A stretch of DNA of 64,000 bases from Aquamicrobium sp. (lineage in GTDB: Bacteria; Pseudomonadota; Alphaproteobacteria; Rhizobiales; Rhizobiaceae): assembly GCA_019739225.1 (NCBI GenBank), contig JAHHDT010000003.1, forward strand, positions 1-64,000, in the 5' to 3' direction. Shown here piece by piece: positions 7,614-16,170 of the stretch. The number at the start of each line of letters is the position of its first letter. The first letter of the stretch is position 1. Under the pieces are notes generated by a model, which searched no databases, was not told the origin of the DNA, and saw only the letters and a list, made by a program, of their open reading frames with translations. Made by a program: the position numbers and the translations under genes.

Positions 7614-8064
7614 GAGTGGCATCGCGGTTGATGATGATGCGTCCTTGCGGATCCCTCATCTCATAGCGCCCGTTCCTGATGGTCTCCGCGATCCCATTGC
7701 CGTGCACCCGGTTTCGTACTGCTGCCCCCAGTGGCCCAGCGGGCACGTTCTTGGCGGCCAGGCCTTCATCAGGGCTGGCGCGCCCCCGGCCCCCATTGCC
7801 CCCGCCATTGCCGCCACCACTATTTCCGCCGCCGCCCCCGTTTCCGCCGCCACCACCGTTTCCACCGCCGCCCCCGTTGCCGCCACCGTTTCCGCCGCCA
7901 CCCCCATTGCCGCCACCGTTTCCGCCGCCACCACCGTTTCCACCGCCGCCATTACCCTGCGCGTTAGCGTCCACGACAACGTGAATGGCGTCGAACCCTG
8001 AGACGCCGAAGGATGATCCCAGAAAGACGATCAACGCGGTTACGACATATGACTGACGGAACAT
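7585..8064 (-). CDS. glycine-rich secreted protein
   Basis: A 159-residue protein. An N-terminal hydrophobic segment with a signal-peptide-like end (VDANAQ) is followed by about 55 residues consisting almost only of Gly and Asn in GGGGN/GGGN repeats. A conserved-looking C-terminal part follows (LAAKNVPAGPLGAAV…GRYEMRDPQGRIIINRDATP). It is probably exported and flexible or adhesive. The last 29 bases overlap the 3' end of the response regulator gene, so the two transcripts are antisense at their ends. Confidence 0.75.
   Translation of the reverse strand: MFRQSYVVTALIVFLGSSFGVSGFDAIHVVVDANAQGNGGGGNGGGGGNGGGNGGGGGNGGGNGGGGGNGGGGGNGGGGGNSGGGNGGGNGGRGRASPDEGLAAKNVPAGPLGAAVRNRVHGNGIAETIRNGRYEMRDPQGRIIINRDATPSDYERFGS
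7795..7955. repeat. GC-rich tandem repeat inside the glycine-rich gene
   Basis: Units of 12-15 bases built from CCGCCACC and GTTTCCGCCGCC repeat across the segment and encode Gly/Asn repeats on the minus strand. The array is a candidate for length variation by slippage. Confidence 0.75.
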
Positions 8065-8220
8065 GCTCCCTCGCTTCGACAGCGCTGCGGTGACAATACG
8101 TTCGCACGCCCACGCGCTCCTGACTAGGCAATGGTCCGCCAGGCCAAATAGGGTTGGCCCGGCGGACTCTCCAGCGCAGGAAGGGACAATACAACGCTGA
8201 AGAAGAGTAATGGCCGGTTT

Positions 8221-8313
8221 TCATCCAAAGCTGAGGCCAACCACTGCCATCGCAATACAAAGACCAAATACCGGTCCCAATAGCCATCTTGCCTGATAGA
8301 CACTGTTGTTCAT
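8221..8313 (-). CDS. single-span membrane microprotein (30 aa)
   Basis: After a short polar start (MNNSVYQARW), one hydrophobic segment (GPVFGLCIAMAVVGLSFG) runs to the stop. A GAGAGAGG tract lies upstream of the ATG. An EcfG-like sequence is 35-60 bases upstream. It is too short for standard annotation. Coding is inferred from the membrane-like composition, the ribosome-binding site and the promoter. Function unknown. Confidence 0.5.
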   Translation of the reverse strand: MNNSVYQARWLLGPVFGLCIAMAVVGLSFG

Positions 8314-8347
8314 CTTTCTGCCTCTCTCTTCCAACCGTGTTTCTGTC

Positions 8348-8373
8348 AACAACATCGGCGAATGGAAAGTTCC
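8348..8373 (-). promoter_or_regulatory. EcfG-like promoter for the 30-aa membrane protein
   Basis: On the minus strand, GGAAC (8373-8369) and TGTT (8351-8348) are separated by 17 bases, upstream of the start at 8313. Confidence 0.4.
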
Positions 8374-8476
8374 TGACTGCGTCACCTCGTCGGACTACTG
8401 CGTCCGGTAGGCAGGCAAAGGTTCGGCGGGAAGCTCGGTCTTTGGTCCTATCACTGAGCGTAATGGGCTGAAGAGG

Positions 8477-8501
8477 GGAACAGTCCGCGCAAGCTCCCGT
8501 T
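8477..8501 (+). promoter_or_regulatory. EcfG-type promoter for the DUF1236 genes
   Basis: GGAAC at 8477-8481, exactly 16 bases, then CGTT at 8498-8501: a perfect match to the EcfG consensus, 40 bases upstream of the DUF1236 start codon. Confidence 0.7.
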
Positions 8502-8540
8502 TCAGCCGTCGTCCACACGATGTGCAGAAACAAAGGAAAC

Positions 8541-8846
8541 ATGATCATGAGACTGAATAAGCTGATTGCTGCCACCGCGTTCGCGATGATCGCAGGTAGC
8601 TCCTATGCCCAGACGGTTGTCATCGAGCCGGCGCAAGAAACGGTGATACGCGAGTATGTCGCGTCCCACAAAGTGGAACCGGTCGAGTTGTCCGAAGTCG
8701 AGGTGGCTGTCGGTACCGTCCTGCCGGAGGCCGTGGAATTGCATGCTATCGACGCCCCTGACATCACCTACAGCTATGTGCTCGTTGGCGACCAGACGTT
8801 GGTCGTCGAGCCGGAAACGCGGGAGATAATCCACATTATCCGCTGA
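8541..8846 (+). CDS. DUF1236 secreted protein
   Basis: The 101-residue protein has a signal peptide (MIMRLNKLIAATAFAMIAG, cleaved after SYA). A DUF1236 domain follows, with a VAVGTVLPEAVEL core and the conserved ending Y.YVLVGDQTLVVEPETREI.HII. DUF1236 proteins are small exported proteins common in Hyphomicrobiales and of unknown function. Start 8541 has AAGGAAAC upstream; 8547 is also possible. A consensus EcfG promoter precedes it and a second DUF1236 gene follows after 29 bases, presumably in the same transcript. Confidence 0.85.
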   Translation: MIMRLNKLIAATAFAMIAGSSYAQTVVIEPAQETVIREYVASHKVEPVELSEVEVAVGTVLPEAVELHAIDAPDITYSYVLVGDQTLVVEPETREIIHIIR

Positions 8847-8875
8847 GGAGCGACAACTTTGGAGGGGCGACAAAA

Positions 8876-9578
8876 ATGGAGAAACCAATGACACGTTTGC
8901 TTTTGAATCCGATCGCGATGGCCTTGCTGGCCAGCACCGTCGTTGTCTCAGTCCCTGCTATGGCTCAAGAGACGGCCGATCCAACCAAACCGAGACTCCT
9001 TGAAAACGGCGAGACGGCAGACAGCGCCGAACCGCCGGTGCAGGATCGCAAAAGTGCTTCCGACGAAAAAAACACTGGGCACGACTGGCTCAGCCGAGGA
9101 GAGCGCCGAAGCAGAGGATCAGCAGGCAAAGCCTGCTCCGAACGCAGCAACCGAGGCGGCACCTGGACAGCTGCAACAGCAGGACGAGGTCGACAGTGCA
9201 CGTGAAGCCGCTCCTGGTCAGCAACAACGGTCCGGCGAAGTCGACGAGGCGCAGGACGCGGCTCCCGGCCAGGTGAAGGAAGATCAGGCAAGCGATGCGC
9301 CGTCGGATGAAACCACCGCCAGCATCGATCTGTCGCCCGAGCAGCAGGTCGAGCTGCGCGATGCTTTCGCAGAAGTCGATGTCGAACCGATCTCGATCGA
9401 GGTGGAGGTCGATGTGGGAGCAACTCTGCCTGAGACGGTCGCTCTGAAACCGCTTCCGCCGCGCATTGTTGAGATCGTTCCGATGTACGCCGGCTACCAG
9501 TATTTTGTGCTTGCCGATGGACGCATCATCATCGTCGAGCCGGCCACCTACGAGGTGGTTTACATTCTCACAAGCTGA
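8876..9578 (+). pseudogene. DUF1236 protein, frameshifted
   Basis: Frame one (from 8876) gives a signal peptide (MTRLLLNPIAMALLAS…AMAQ) and an acidic region. From about 9075 the continuation is in the next frame: an acidic Ala/Gln/Glu-rich linker with repeated AAPGQ motifs, then a complete DUF1236 domain (VDVGATLPETVALKPLPP, YQYFVLADGRIIIVEPATYE). The switch falls at a run of seven A bases (9066-9072), where one base extra or two missing would explain it. This may be a real inactivating mutation, a sequencing error, or frameshifting at the slippery run. If rejoined, the protein is about 233 residues and exported. Confidence 0.7.
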
Positions 9579-10027
9579 TCCGGCAGCTCATACCGACGTA
9601 GCCCCATTTCCCATGCCCTCGCCGATCTCAGTCGGCGGGGGCGCCAACTATTATGATGGAACCGCGCAATTGATCAGCAAGGCAAATTGCTTTCCTTAGC
9701 TGGTACAACCGGGCTGTCGTCAGGATGCACTTGGTAGAACAGCCGGTGGACCCGCTCACCGGTGCGTTGAAGTCACCGGATCGAGGTGCGACCGTGCAAA
9801 CCCCCTTTGGCATACAACGGGGGCCAGTGTGATGTGTCTCCGGCCTTCCAATTCGTGGGGATTGCGGGAAAAGCGACTGAAGGAACGGACGGTCGATGTG
9901 TCTCCCATCATCGCCTCGACGTCCTCCACGAGAAATGGCCTTTGGCATCCAACATTTCGCTGGCCTGGGAGACACCGCCCTCGGCACAGTCCGTTCCCCT
10001 TCAGTCGAACACAAAAGAGGAGCATCT
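9579..10027. other. intergenic stretch with one hairpin
   Basis: No gene could be supported. A hairpin at 9801-9823 (CCCCCTTTG pairing with CAACGGGGG, one G-T pair) is terminator-like but lacks a clear T-run. Confidence 0.4.
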
Positions 10028-10186
10028 ATGACGCGGGGCAGTTCCCTTTCCGAGCATGACCGCCGTCTGAACATCCTTGCCGCAGCCCATGGCTTATCGA
10101 TCACCATAATAGAGTTCGACCAGATACAGATAATTTGTGATCGCCCGCAGGACGATTCGACTCGCTGCTGTCATGTTTCCGGGTGA
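10028..10186 (+). CDS. hypothetical small protein (52 aa)
   Basis: ATG 10028 follows AAGAGGAG by a normal spacing. The product is hydrophilic, with an N-terminal SEHDRRLNILAAAHGLSITI segment followed by alternating charged and hydrophobic residues and two adjacent Cys near the end. It could be a small mixed alpha/beta protein. No family was recognised. It sits just upstream of the leader and small ORF at 10212-10477. Confidence 0.45.
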   Translation: MTRGSSLSEHDRRLNILAAAHGLSITIIEFDQIQIICDRPQDDSTRCCHVSG

Positions 10187-10211
10187 TAATTCCTGACCGC
10201 CAGTTCACACA

Positions 10212-10273
10212 AAGGGCCCTGGCGGCTGTCAGCGATTATCATGCTAACGCCCTTACACCGCAAGGAGGCCAAC
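10212..10273 (+). promoter_or_regulatory. conserved leader, copy B
   Basis: Blocks AAGGGCCCTGGCGGCTGT, ATCATGCT, ACGCCC and AAGGAGG occur in the same order and spacing as at 1145-1204 and 3906-3974, and end at the ATGG start of the next ORF. Confidence 0.6.
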
Positions 10274-10477
10274 ATGGTTGCCTCTCAACTTGGAAACCGT
10301 GGAGTGTTCCACCCGGAAGAAATCGAAGATATGCGGCTCGAGTTGTCGAGCGGCGACATTCCTGACGAAACTCCCGAAGAGCGGGAAGCTCGCGCGCAAC
10401 AGATCATTGCGCGAAATATGAATGCCACGGCCCGCGCTGCTATTCGTGAAAAGAAGCCACCCGTCGCGCCCACCTGA
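10274..10477 (+). CDS. small protein, paralog of 1205-1420
   Basis: A 67-residue protein with a consensus AAGGAGG site. RGVFHPEEIEDMRLELSSG is followed by an acidic turn and a basic helix (REARAQQIIARNM). The layout RG(V/I)(F/Y)xPxE…REARA is shared with the protein at 1205-1420, and both have the same leader. No membrane segment or signal peptide is present. Function unknown. Confidence 0.65.
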   Translation: MVASQLGNRGVFHPEEIEDMRLELSSGDIPDETPEEREARAQQIIARNMNATARAAIREKKPPVAPT

Positions 10478-10506
10478 TCGACCGCGCCGTCTGGCTCTGC
10501 CGGCCG

Positions 10507-10716
10507 CTAGAGCAATTCACTATCATCACGGTGTTCCGTTAAAGCCTGCGCGGCGCGTGCTTTCCGATCCGACGCCCTACGTACCCGCAACTCACCCAGC
10601 ATGCTTGCAATAGCATCGCAAATGCCCGGAAGCGTCACCGTCGACGAAGTTCGTTCGTCCGGCGTCTCTTCGCTCGTAGTCAGCTTCACGTGCCTGCTCG
10701 ATCGCGACGTCGCCAT
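10507..10716 (-). CDS. hypothetical protein (69 aa)
   Basis: The ORF has a plausible polar N-terminus and a central LPGICDAIASMLGELRVRR helix. A GGAGG lies 13 bases upstream of the ATG, further than usual. No family was recognised and it could be a chance ORF in GC-rich DNA. Confidence 0.3.
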   Translation of the reverse strand: MATSRSSRHVKLTTSEETPDERTSSTVTLPGICDAIASMLGELRVRRASDRKARAAQALTEHRDDSELL

Positions 10717-12343
10717 TCTCGGATCGCTTCCTCCGATGTCAGGGTTGGGGGGCTGCTGTGCGGATTATCTGATCACATCTCGCACCGAAGCAGATCAACC
10801 CTGGTAGTCGTCGGAGCGCATGCCCTGTACGTGCCAGCACTTTGCCGACGGTAATACAGAGTGGGATTGGCAGGGAGCTTCGTCGCATGATGCAAAAACC
10901 GGGCTGGGGATATTTCCTTCGGTTTAATCGCTGCCGTAACCCTCCGTCTTGGACGATACAGCGACGGACCATGAAACCGAGCAATTTTTCAGCCGCCCGC
11001 GCATCTTGAACGCGCGATCGCCCTACTCATTGAGGCTGTCGCGCTCGAGGAATACAGACGCGGGTCGGAAGAAGTAATTCCCTTTCATCCGACAATATCT
11101 CCTTAACCAACCTCCTGCATTCCGACTCTGCCGAGGATGTATTGCGTGCGGCATCACTGTCGACGGCACGTCTGTTCTAGCTTCCGCTCTCGGATGGGCG
11201 TGCCGTCGAGTAGTGCCGTGGCTGCGAGTTCGCTTGCCGACGAAACAGCCCTCATCGCGTATAGCTCTCGTACGGTTCGTCGCGCTGGACATCCGCCATT
11301 CACCATCGTTTCGACGGATGCGATGTAGCTGTTCTGCGGCATTTGGCGGCACGCGACCGTTCCATTCTGTGTCCCGCTGGAGCGCTCTCGCCCACCGCTC
11401 CGGACGGCTACCGCAGAGCTCGTGGGTTGGTTTCTCTATCTCCAGCTTCAGTCTTGCAATCAGTTGCGAACCCAACCCGGCAACTTCAGTTCGTGTCAGA
11501 TCCGCGAGAGCGGCACCGAATGCGCCTGAGCCAGTCACCCGCCGCCCCACGGCGGTTTTCGTGGCTGCGGCTCAGAACCCCTCCCATCCCTCCACCTTCC
11601 ACGGCGCGTCGTATGATTAGGGCAGCGGCTTTGGCCGAGACAGTGGTCTTCATCGCCGTCACCGTCGGCGTGCGGTGGGGGCGAGAAGGTGGCAGTGGTG
11701 CGGTAGGTCATGCCGATATGGGCCCTGCGAAAAAGTTGTACTCACAAGCAGCTGCGTCAAGGCGATGTAAGCTTCCTCGCGTCGAGTGATCAGGGGCTGT
11801 CTAGCTGCTTTGCGCCTCAACCCACTCCTCTGTCTATGGGTGTCATCCGACCCTCGCACCATACCGCGCCGAAGGAGGACAGGCTGGGCGCATTCGCATG
11901 AATGAAGAGTGCGACGGAGGTATCCATCTGGAGCCTGGCGGTGATGATAAGGCCTTTCTCCTGCTACGCGTATCAGCCGACTCCTGTCCACCGCATGCTG
12001 AGTGGTGATTAGTTGTCTGAACGATGGGCAGCGCGTCGCGAGCACCTCATTTCTGATCGCCTCGACCATGACAAACGAGATTCGATTGAAGACCTCGCGT
12101 CGATAAGTTCGCGAGTGGACAGTCCTTTCGCAAATGCGAACCGATGGAAAGCGGCCGTGCCGCTCGGCGCTCCATCCGGTTCTCACCACGGCGACGAGCT
12201 GCGCGATCTTCCCATCTGTCGCCAACCGACACTCCCACTCCCAGAGACTGTGTACGCGGCACATTGAACCTCATGCCCCGCAGTCCCTACGGTCGTTCGA
12301 AGGTTGCATCGATTGGATGCGTCCATCGGCAAGGGAGAGATCA
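10717..12343. other. long gene-poor stretch upstream of the ABC operon
   Basis: About 1.6 kb with no gene I can support. ORFs up to 201 codons exist on the minus strand (11659-12264), but their translations lack recognisable domains and show no ribosome-binding site. Just before the operon, TGTG-N7-CACA near 12250 is a weak inverted repeat that might bind a regulator. Confidence 0.4.
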
Positions 12344-13921
12344 ATGAACCGGCGAGAATTCAACCTGATGTTGGCAGCCACGATCGGCTCCAGTGCGTTC
12401 GCGGGGCCGGCGTTGGGCCAGACGACGGGCGACACGCTGACGGCGATCATCCAGCCCGAGCCGCCGATCCTGAACCTTGGACTTAACCAGCAGACGCCGA
12501 CCGGTGTGGTCGGCGGAAAGATTTACGAAGGGCTGCTCTCCTACGCCACGGACCTCACGCCGCAGCCTCTGCTAGCCGATTCCTGGGAGGTTTCGGAGGA
12601 CGGCCAGACCTACACCTTCAACCTCGTGACGAACGCGAAGTGGCATGACGGCCAGCCGTTCACCTCGGCAGACGTTCTCTTCTCCTGCAAGTCGCTGCTG
12701 CCTGAAACTCATCCGCGTGCCCGCGCCGTGTTCGAGCGCTGCGAGAGCATCGATGCGCCGGACGACCATACGGTGGTTTTCAAGCTGAAGGAGCCGTTCC
12801 CGGCCTTCATCATGGCCTTCGAGACGGCATCGGCGCCGATGCTGCCGCGCCACCTGCTGGAAGGGAAAGACTATCGCAAGGATGGCGCCGAGCAGCAGCC
12901 GGTCGGCACCGGACCATTCCGCCTCGCCGAATGGGTGCGTGGGTCGCACATCCACCTGACCGCGGTCGACGACTACTATCGGCCGGATCAGCCGAAGCTG
13001 AAAGAAATCTACTATCGCGTCATTCCGGACGCCGCCTCGCGCGCCGTTTCGCTGGAGCAGGGCGAGACACAGCTTGCGCAATGGCAGGACATCGAGCCCT
13101 TCGACGTAGAGCGGCTGGCGGCGCTCGATCACCTCGACCTGACGACCGACGGCTACGAGTATTTTTCACCTATGGTGTGGATCGAGTTGAATTGCCGCCG
13201 TCCGCCGATGGACGACAAGCGGTTCCGCCAGGCGCTGATGCATCTTCTTGACCGCGAGTTCGTGCGCGACCGCATCCTGTTTGGCCTGGCTAATGCCGCC
13301 ACCGGGCCGATCGCCTCGTCGATGCGTTACTACACGCCGGACGTGAAGACCTACGAGCCTTCGGTCGAGAAGGCTGTGGCGCTCCTCGACGAGATGGGCC
13401 TGAAGCCCGACGCCGCCGGGGTGCGGGCGACACTCAAGTTCACGATGGTGCCTGCAGGCGAGGTCTGGACGAGGATTGCGGAGTATGTCCGCCAGTCGTT
13501 TGGAGCGGCGGGGATCAATGTCGAGCTTCAGAGCAATGATCTTGCCGGCTGGGTTTCGGCCGTCAGCAACGGTGATTTCGACATCAGCGGCAACCAGCTC
13601 TACCAGAATGGCGATCCGGCCCTCGGCGTATCGCGCACCTACATCTCGTCCAATATTCGCAAGGGCGTGATGTTCTCCAACACCGCCGGCTATTCCAATC
13701 CGAAGGTGGACGAGCTGTTCGAGGCTGCCGCCGTCGAGCTCGACGAGGAAAAGCGCCAGGCGCTTTACACGGAGGTCCAGCAGCTCCTCGTCGAGGAGAT
13801 GCCGATCCTGTGGCTGTGCGAGCAGAAATACCCGACGATCTTCGACAATCGGCTGAGCGATGTCGTCACCACATCGACCGGCGTCAATGCCAATTTCGGA
13901 ACGACCCACTTCGCGGCCTGA
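12344..13921 (+). CDS. dipeptide/oligopeptide-type ABC substrate-binding protein
   Basis: A 525-residue SBP_bac_5 protein. The N-terminus MNRREFNLMLAATIG carries a twin-arginine-like RRxF motif and ends in an ALG-Q cleavage site, so it is probably exported by Tat. Family landmarks are YEGLLSY, LADSWEVSEDGQTYTFNL, KWHDGQPFTSADVLFS and the late QLLVEEMPILWL. It binds a peptide-like or otherwise small ligand in the periplasm and delivers it to the permeases encoded downstream. I chose ATG 12344 because the signal peptide begins there. A 13-bp hairpin follows the stop, which often raises binding-protein levels relative to membrane parts. Confidence 0.93.
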   Translation: MNRREFNLMLAATIGSSAFAGPALGQTTGDTLTAIIQPEPPILNLGLNQQTPTGVVGGKIYEGLLSYATDLTPQPLLADSWEVSEDGQTYTFNLVTNAKWHDGQPFTSADVLFSCKSLLPETHPRARAVFERCESIDAPDDHTVVFKLKEPFPAFIMAFETASAPMLPRHLLEGKDYRKDGAEQQPVGTGPFRLAEWVRGSHIHLTAVDDYYRPDQPKLKEIYYRVIPDAASRAVSLEQGETQLAQWQDIEPFDVERLAALDHLDLTTDGYEYFSPMVWIELNCRRPPMDDKRFRQALMHLLDREFVRDRILFGLANAATGPIASSMRYYTPDVKTYEPSVEKAVALLDEMGLKPDAAGVRATLKFTMVPAGEVWTRIAEYVRQSFGAAGINVELQSNDLAGWVSAVSNGDFDISGNQLYQNGDPALGVSRTYISSNIRKGVMFSNTAGYSNPKVDELFEAAAVELDEEKRQALYTEVQQLLVEEMPILWLCEQKYPTIFDNRLSDVVTTSTGVNANFGTTHFAA

Positions 13922-13930
13922 TCGCTTCGG

Positions 13931-13966
13931 GCAGCCGCCGGCGTCCGACCAGGCGCCGGCGGCTGC
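13931..13966 (+). promoter_or_regulatory. strong intercistronic hairpin
   Basis: A perfect 13-bp inverted repeat (GCAGCCGCCGGCG and its complement) around a 10-base loop, with no T-run. It lies between the binding-protein and amidohydrolase genes and probably stabilises the upstream mRNA or gives partial termination. Confidence 0.6.
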
Positions 13967-14018
13967 ATTATCCGAAGAACGTGGCCGGCGGCCGAGACAT
14001 AGGAGACTTTCAGCCGAC

Positions 14019-15185
14019 ATGACCTGGCATTTTGATGACGCCGAGATCGCCGCGCTGCAGGCGTGGCGGCACAAGCTGCACCAGTTTCCCGAGATTTCAG
14101 GTGAAGAGGTCGAAACGGCCCGCGAGGTGGTTTCCTTCCTCGCCGATACGGGACCGGACAGGGTCGTCACCGAGTTGGGCGGGCATGGCGTCGCGCTGGT
14201 CTATGAGGGTGCGGATGCGGGACCGACGGTGCTGCTGCGATGCGAGCTCGACGCGCTTCAGATCCACGAACTCTCGGACCTTCCTTATCGCTCGTGTATC
14301 GACGGGAAGGCGCATATGTGCGGCCATGACGGGCACATGACGATGATGGCAGCTGTCGCACGCCGTCTGGGTCGTCAACGACCGAAGCGGGGCAGGGCGG
14401 CCCTGCTGTTCCAGCCGGCCGAGGAAACCGCCCATGGTGCCGAGGCCGTGCTCGCCGATCCGAAGTTCGCGCAGATTTCACCGGATCATTCCTACGCGAT
14501 CCACAACATGCCAGGCCTGCCGCTCGCACATGTCGCGGTGGCGCCGGGCCAGATCACCTGTGCATCGATGGGGCTGTGCATAGAACTCACCGGCAAGACC
14601 GCCCATGCCTCCATGCCTGAATCGGGCATTTCGCCCGCGACCGCGGTTGCCCGCATCATCACCGCCTTGAAGGCTTTCGACACAGGCGAGGTGGTGGGAC
14701 AAGGGTTCCGGCGCGTCACGCTCACAAACATCCAGATGGGGAGGCCGGTATTCGGCATCACGCCGGGTTCGGCCGAGATCCGCATGACGCTGCGCAGGCC
14801 CGAGAGCGACGGCATGGTGACGCTTGTCGAGGAGGTGCTGGAAATGGTGGCCGGGATCGCCGCCGAGGAGCAGCTTACCGTCACCCATTCGACGCATAAC
14901 TTTTTCCGCGCCTGCGTCAATGATCCCGAGGCGGCGGCCGTCTTCGACACCGCCGCAACGCGCATGGAGCTGTCACGCGTTGAAGGCTATGTTCCGATCA
15001 GGGGCGCGGAAGATTTCGGTCTGTTCGGATCGTGCTCGAAATCAGCGATGCTCTTCATCGGAGCCGGCCTGGACCGCCCCATGGTACACAATCCCGACTA
15101 CGATTTCCCTGATGAGCTGATCCCGGTCGGTGCCGGGCTGTTCCTCCACGTCCTCGACCAGTTGCTCGGGCTGCAGGAAGCCTGA
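14019..15185 (+). CDS. M20 family amidohydrolase/peptidase
   Basis: The 388-residue protein is an M20D-type enzyme (aminoacylase, hippurate hydrolase, IAA-amino-acid hydrolase relatives). Metal and catalytic motifs are RCELDAL (residues 74-80), MCGHDGHM (100-107) and FQPAEETAHGA (131-141), with a HNMPGLPL loop and a C-terminal RGAEDF. Such enzymes cleave N-acyl amino acid amide bonds with two metal ions. There is no signal peptide, so it acts in the cytoplasm. It is set inside the transporter operon, and its stop overlaps the first permease start by one base. It is therefore expected to cleave the imported compound into an acid and an amino acid part. Confidence 0.93.
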   Translation: MTWHFDDAEIAALQAWRHKLHQFPEISGEEVETAREVVSFLADTGPDRVVTELGGHGVALVYEGADAGPTVLLRCELDALQIHELSDLPYRSCIDGKAHMCGHDGHMTMMAAVARRLGRQRPKRGRAALLFQPAEETAHGAEAVLADPKFAQISPDHSYAIHNMPGLPLAHVAVAPGQITCASMGLCIELTGKTAHASMPESGISPATAVARIITALKAFDTGEVVGQGFRRVTLTNIQMGRPVFGITPGSAEIRMTLRRPESDGMVTLVEEVLEMVAGIAAEEQLTVTHSTHNFFRACVNDPEAAAVFDTAATRMELSRVEGYVPIRGAEDFGLFGSCSKSAMLFIGAGLDRPMVHNPDYDFPDELIPVGAGLFLHVLDQLLGLQEA

Positions 15186-16162
15186 TGCCGGTCATCTCAC
15201 GTCTTTTTGCGAAGCTTGCCGGGATCGTCTTCACGATCCTGGTGATCGCCACGATCAACTTCATCCTCATCCATTCGACGCCCGGCGACCCTGCGCTGGT
15301 GATCGCCGGGCAGTCAGGTGCCACGGATGCGAAGTTCATCGAGCAGGTCCGCGCGCAATACGGGCTCAACCAGCCGTTCGTCGTGCAGCTCGGCATCTAT
15401 ATCGGCAAAATCCTGCAGTTCGACCTCGGCTATTCGTACCGGCAGCAGGCCGCAGTGAGCCAGCTCATTCTCGAGCGGCTTGGACCGACGCTCCTGCTGA
15501 CGCTTTCCGCGTTCTTCCTCTCGCTGATCGGCGGTGTTCTGTTCGGCGCGCTGGCCGGCCAGCGCCAGGGCAAGTGGTCGGACCTTGTCATATCGCTCTT
15601 GTCGCTGCTGCTCTACGCGACACCGGTGTTCTGGCTCGGCCTGATGCTGGTGCTGATCTTCTCGATCCAGCTCGAGTGGCTGCCAGCCTTCGGCTATGCC
15701 AGCATCCGCGCCGCGAGTTTCAGTGCACTCGAATACGCGCTCGACGTCGCACGCCACCTGATCCTTCCCGTGATCACGCTCGCCGCCATCTACATGGCCG
15801 TCTACACACGCCTGATGCGGTCGTCGCTGATCGAGGTTTCGCACGAAGATCATGTGCGCACCGCCCGCGCGAAGGGCTTGAGCGAGCCGCAGATCCTGTC
15901 GCGGCACATGCTGCGCAACGCCGCCGTGCCGGTAGTGACCTTCGCCGGCATGCAGGCCGGCGCGCTGATCGGCGGCGCTGTGGTCGTCGAAACCGTGTTC
16001 TCCTGGCCCGGCCTCGGCCGGCTCACCTATGACGCGGTGACGGCCCGCGACTATCCGATCCTTCTAGGCCTGTTTCTGATCATGTCGATCCTGGTGATCG
16101 CGACCAATCTGTTGAGCGACTTTCTGCACCGGCTCATCGATCCCCGCATCAAAGGCCGATAG
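15185..16162 (+). CDS. ABC transporter permease, DppB type
   Basis: A 325-residue inner-membrane protein with six predicted segments. The typical DppB N-terminus is seen (HSTPGDPALVIAGQSG, LGLNQPF-like YGLNQPFVVQLG), as is the EAA-loop region (HEDHVRTARAKGLSEPQILS). The start overlaps the stop of the M20 gene (TGATG). It forms the translocation channel with the following permease. Confidence 0.95.
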   Translation: MPVISRLFAKLAGIVFTILVIATINFILIHSTPGDPALVIAGQSGATDAKFIEQVRAQYGLNQPFVVQLGIYIGKILQFDLGYSYRQQAAVSQLILERLGPTLLLTLSAFFLSLIGGVLFGALAGQRQGKWSDLVISLLSLLLYATPVFWLGLMLVLIFSIQLEWLPAFGYASIRAASFSALEYALDVARHLILPVITLAAIYMAVYTRLMRSSLIEVSHEDHVRTARAKGLSEPQILSRHMLRNAAVPVVTFAGMQAGALIGGAVVVETVFSWPGLGRLTYDAVTARDYPILLGLFLIMSILVIATNLLSDFLHRLIDPRIKGR

Positions 16163-16170
16163 GAGCTGTC

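Noticed and set aside
7645-8001. Plus-strand Ala/Thr- or Pro-rich ORFs across the glycine-repeat gene
   Set aside because: They are the antisense readings of the Gly/Asn repeat tract and have no conserved ends.
11659-12264. 201-codon minus-strand ORF upstream of the ABC operon
   Set aside because: No ribosome-binding site, no recognisable domain, and composition typical of chance ORFs in GC-rich DNA.
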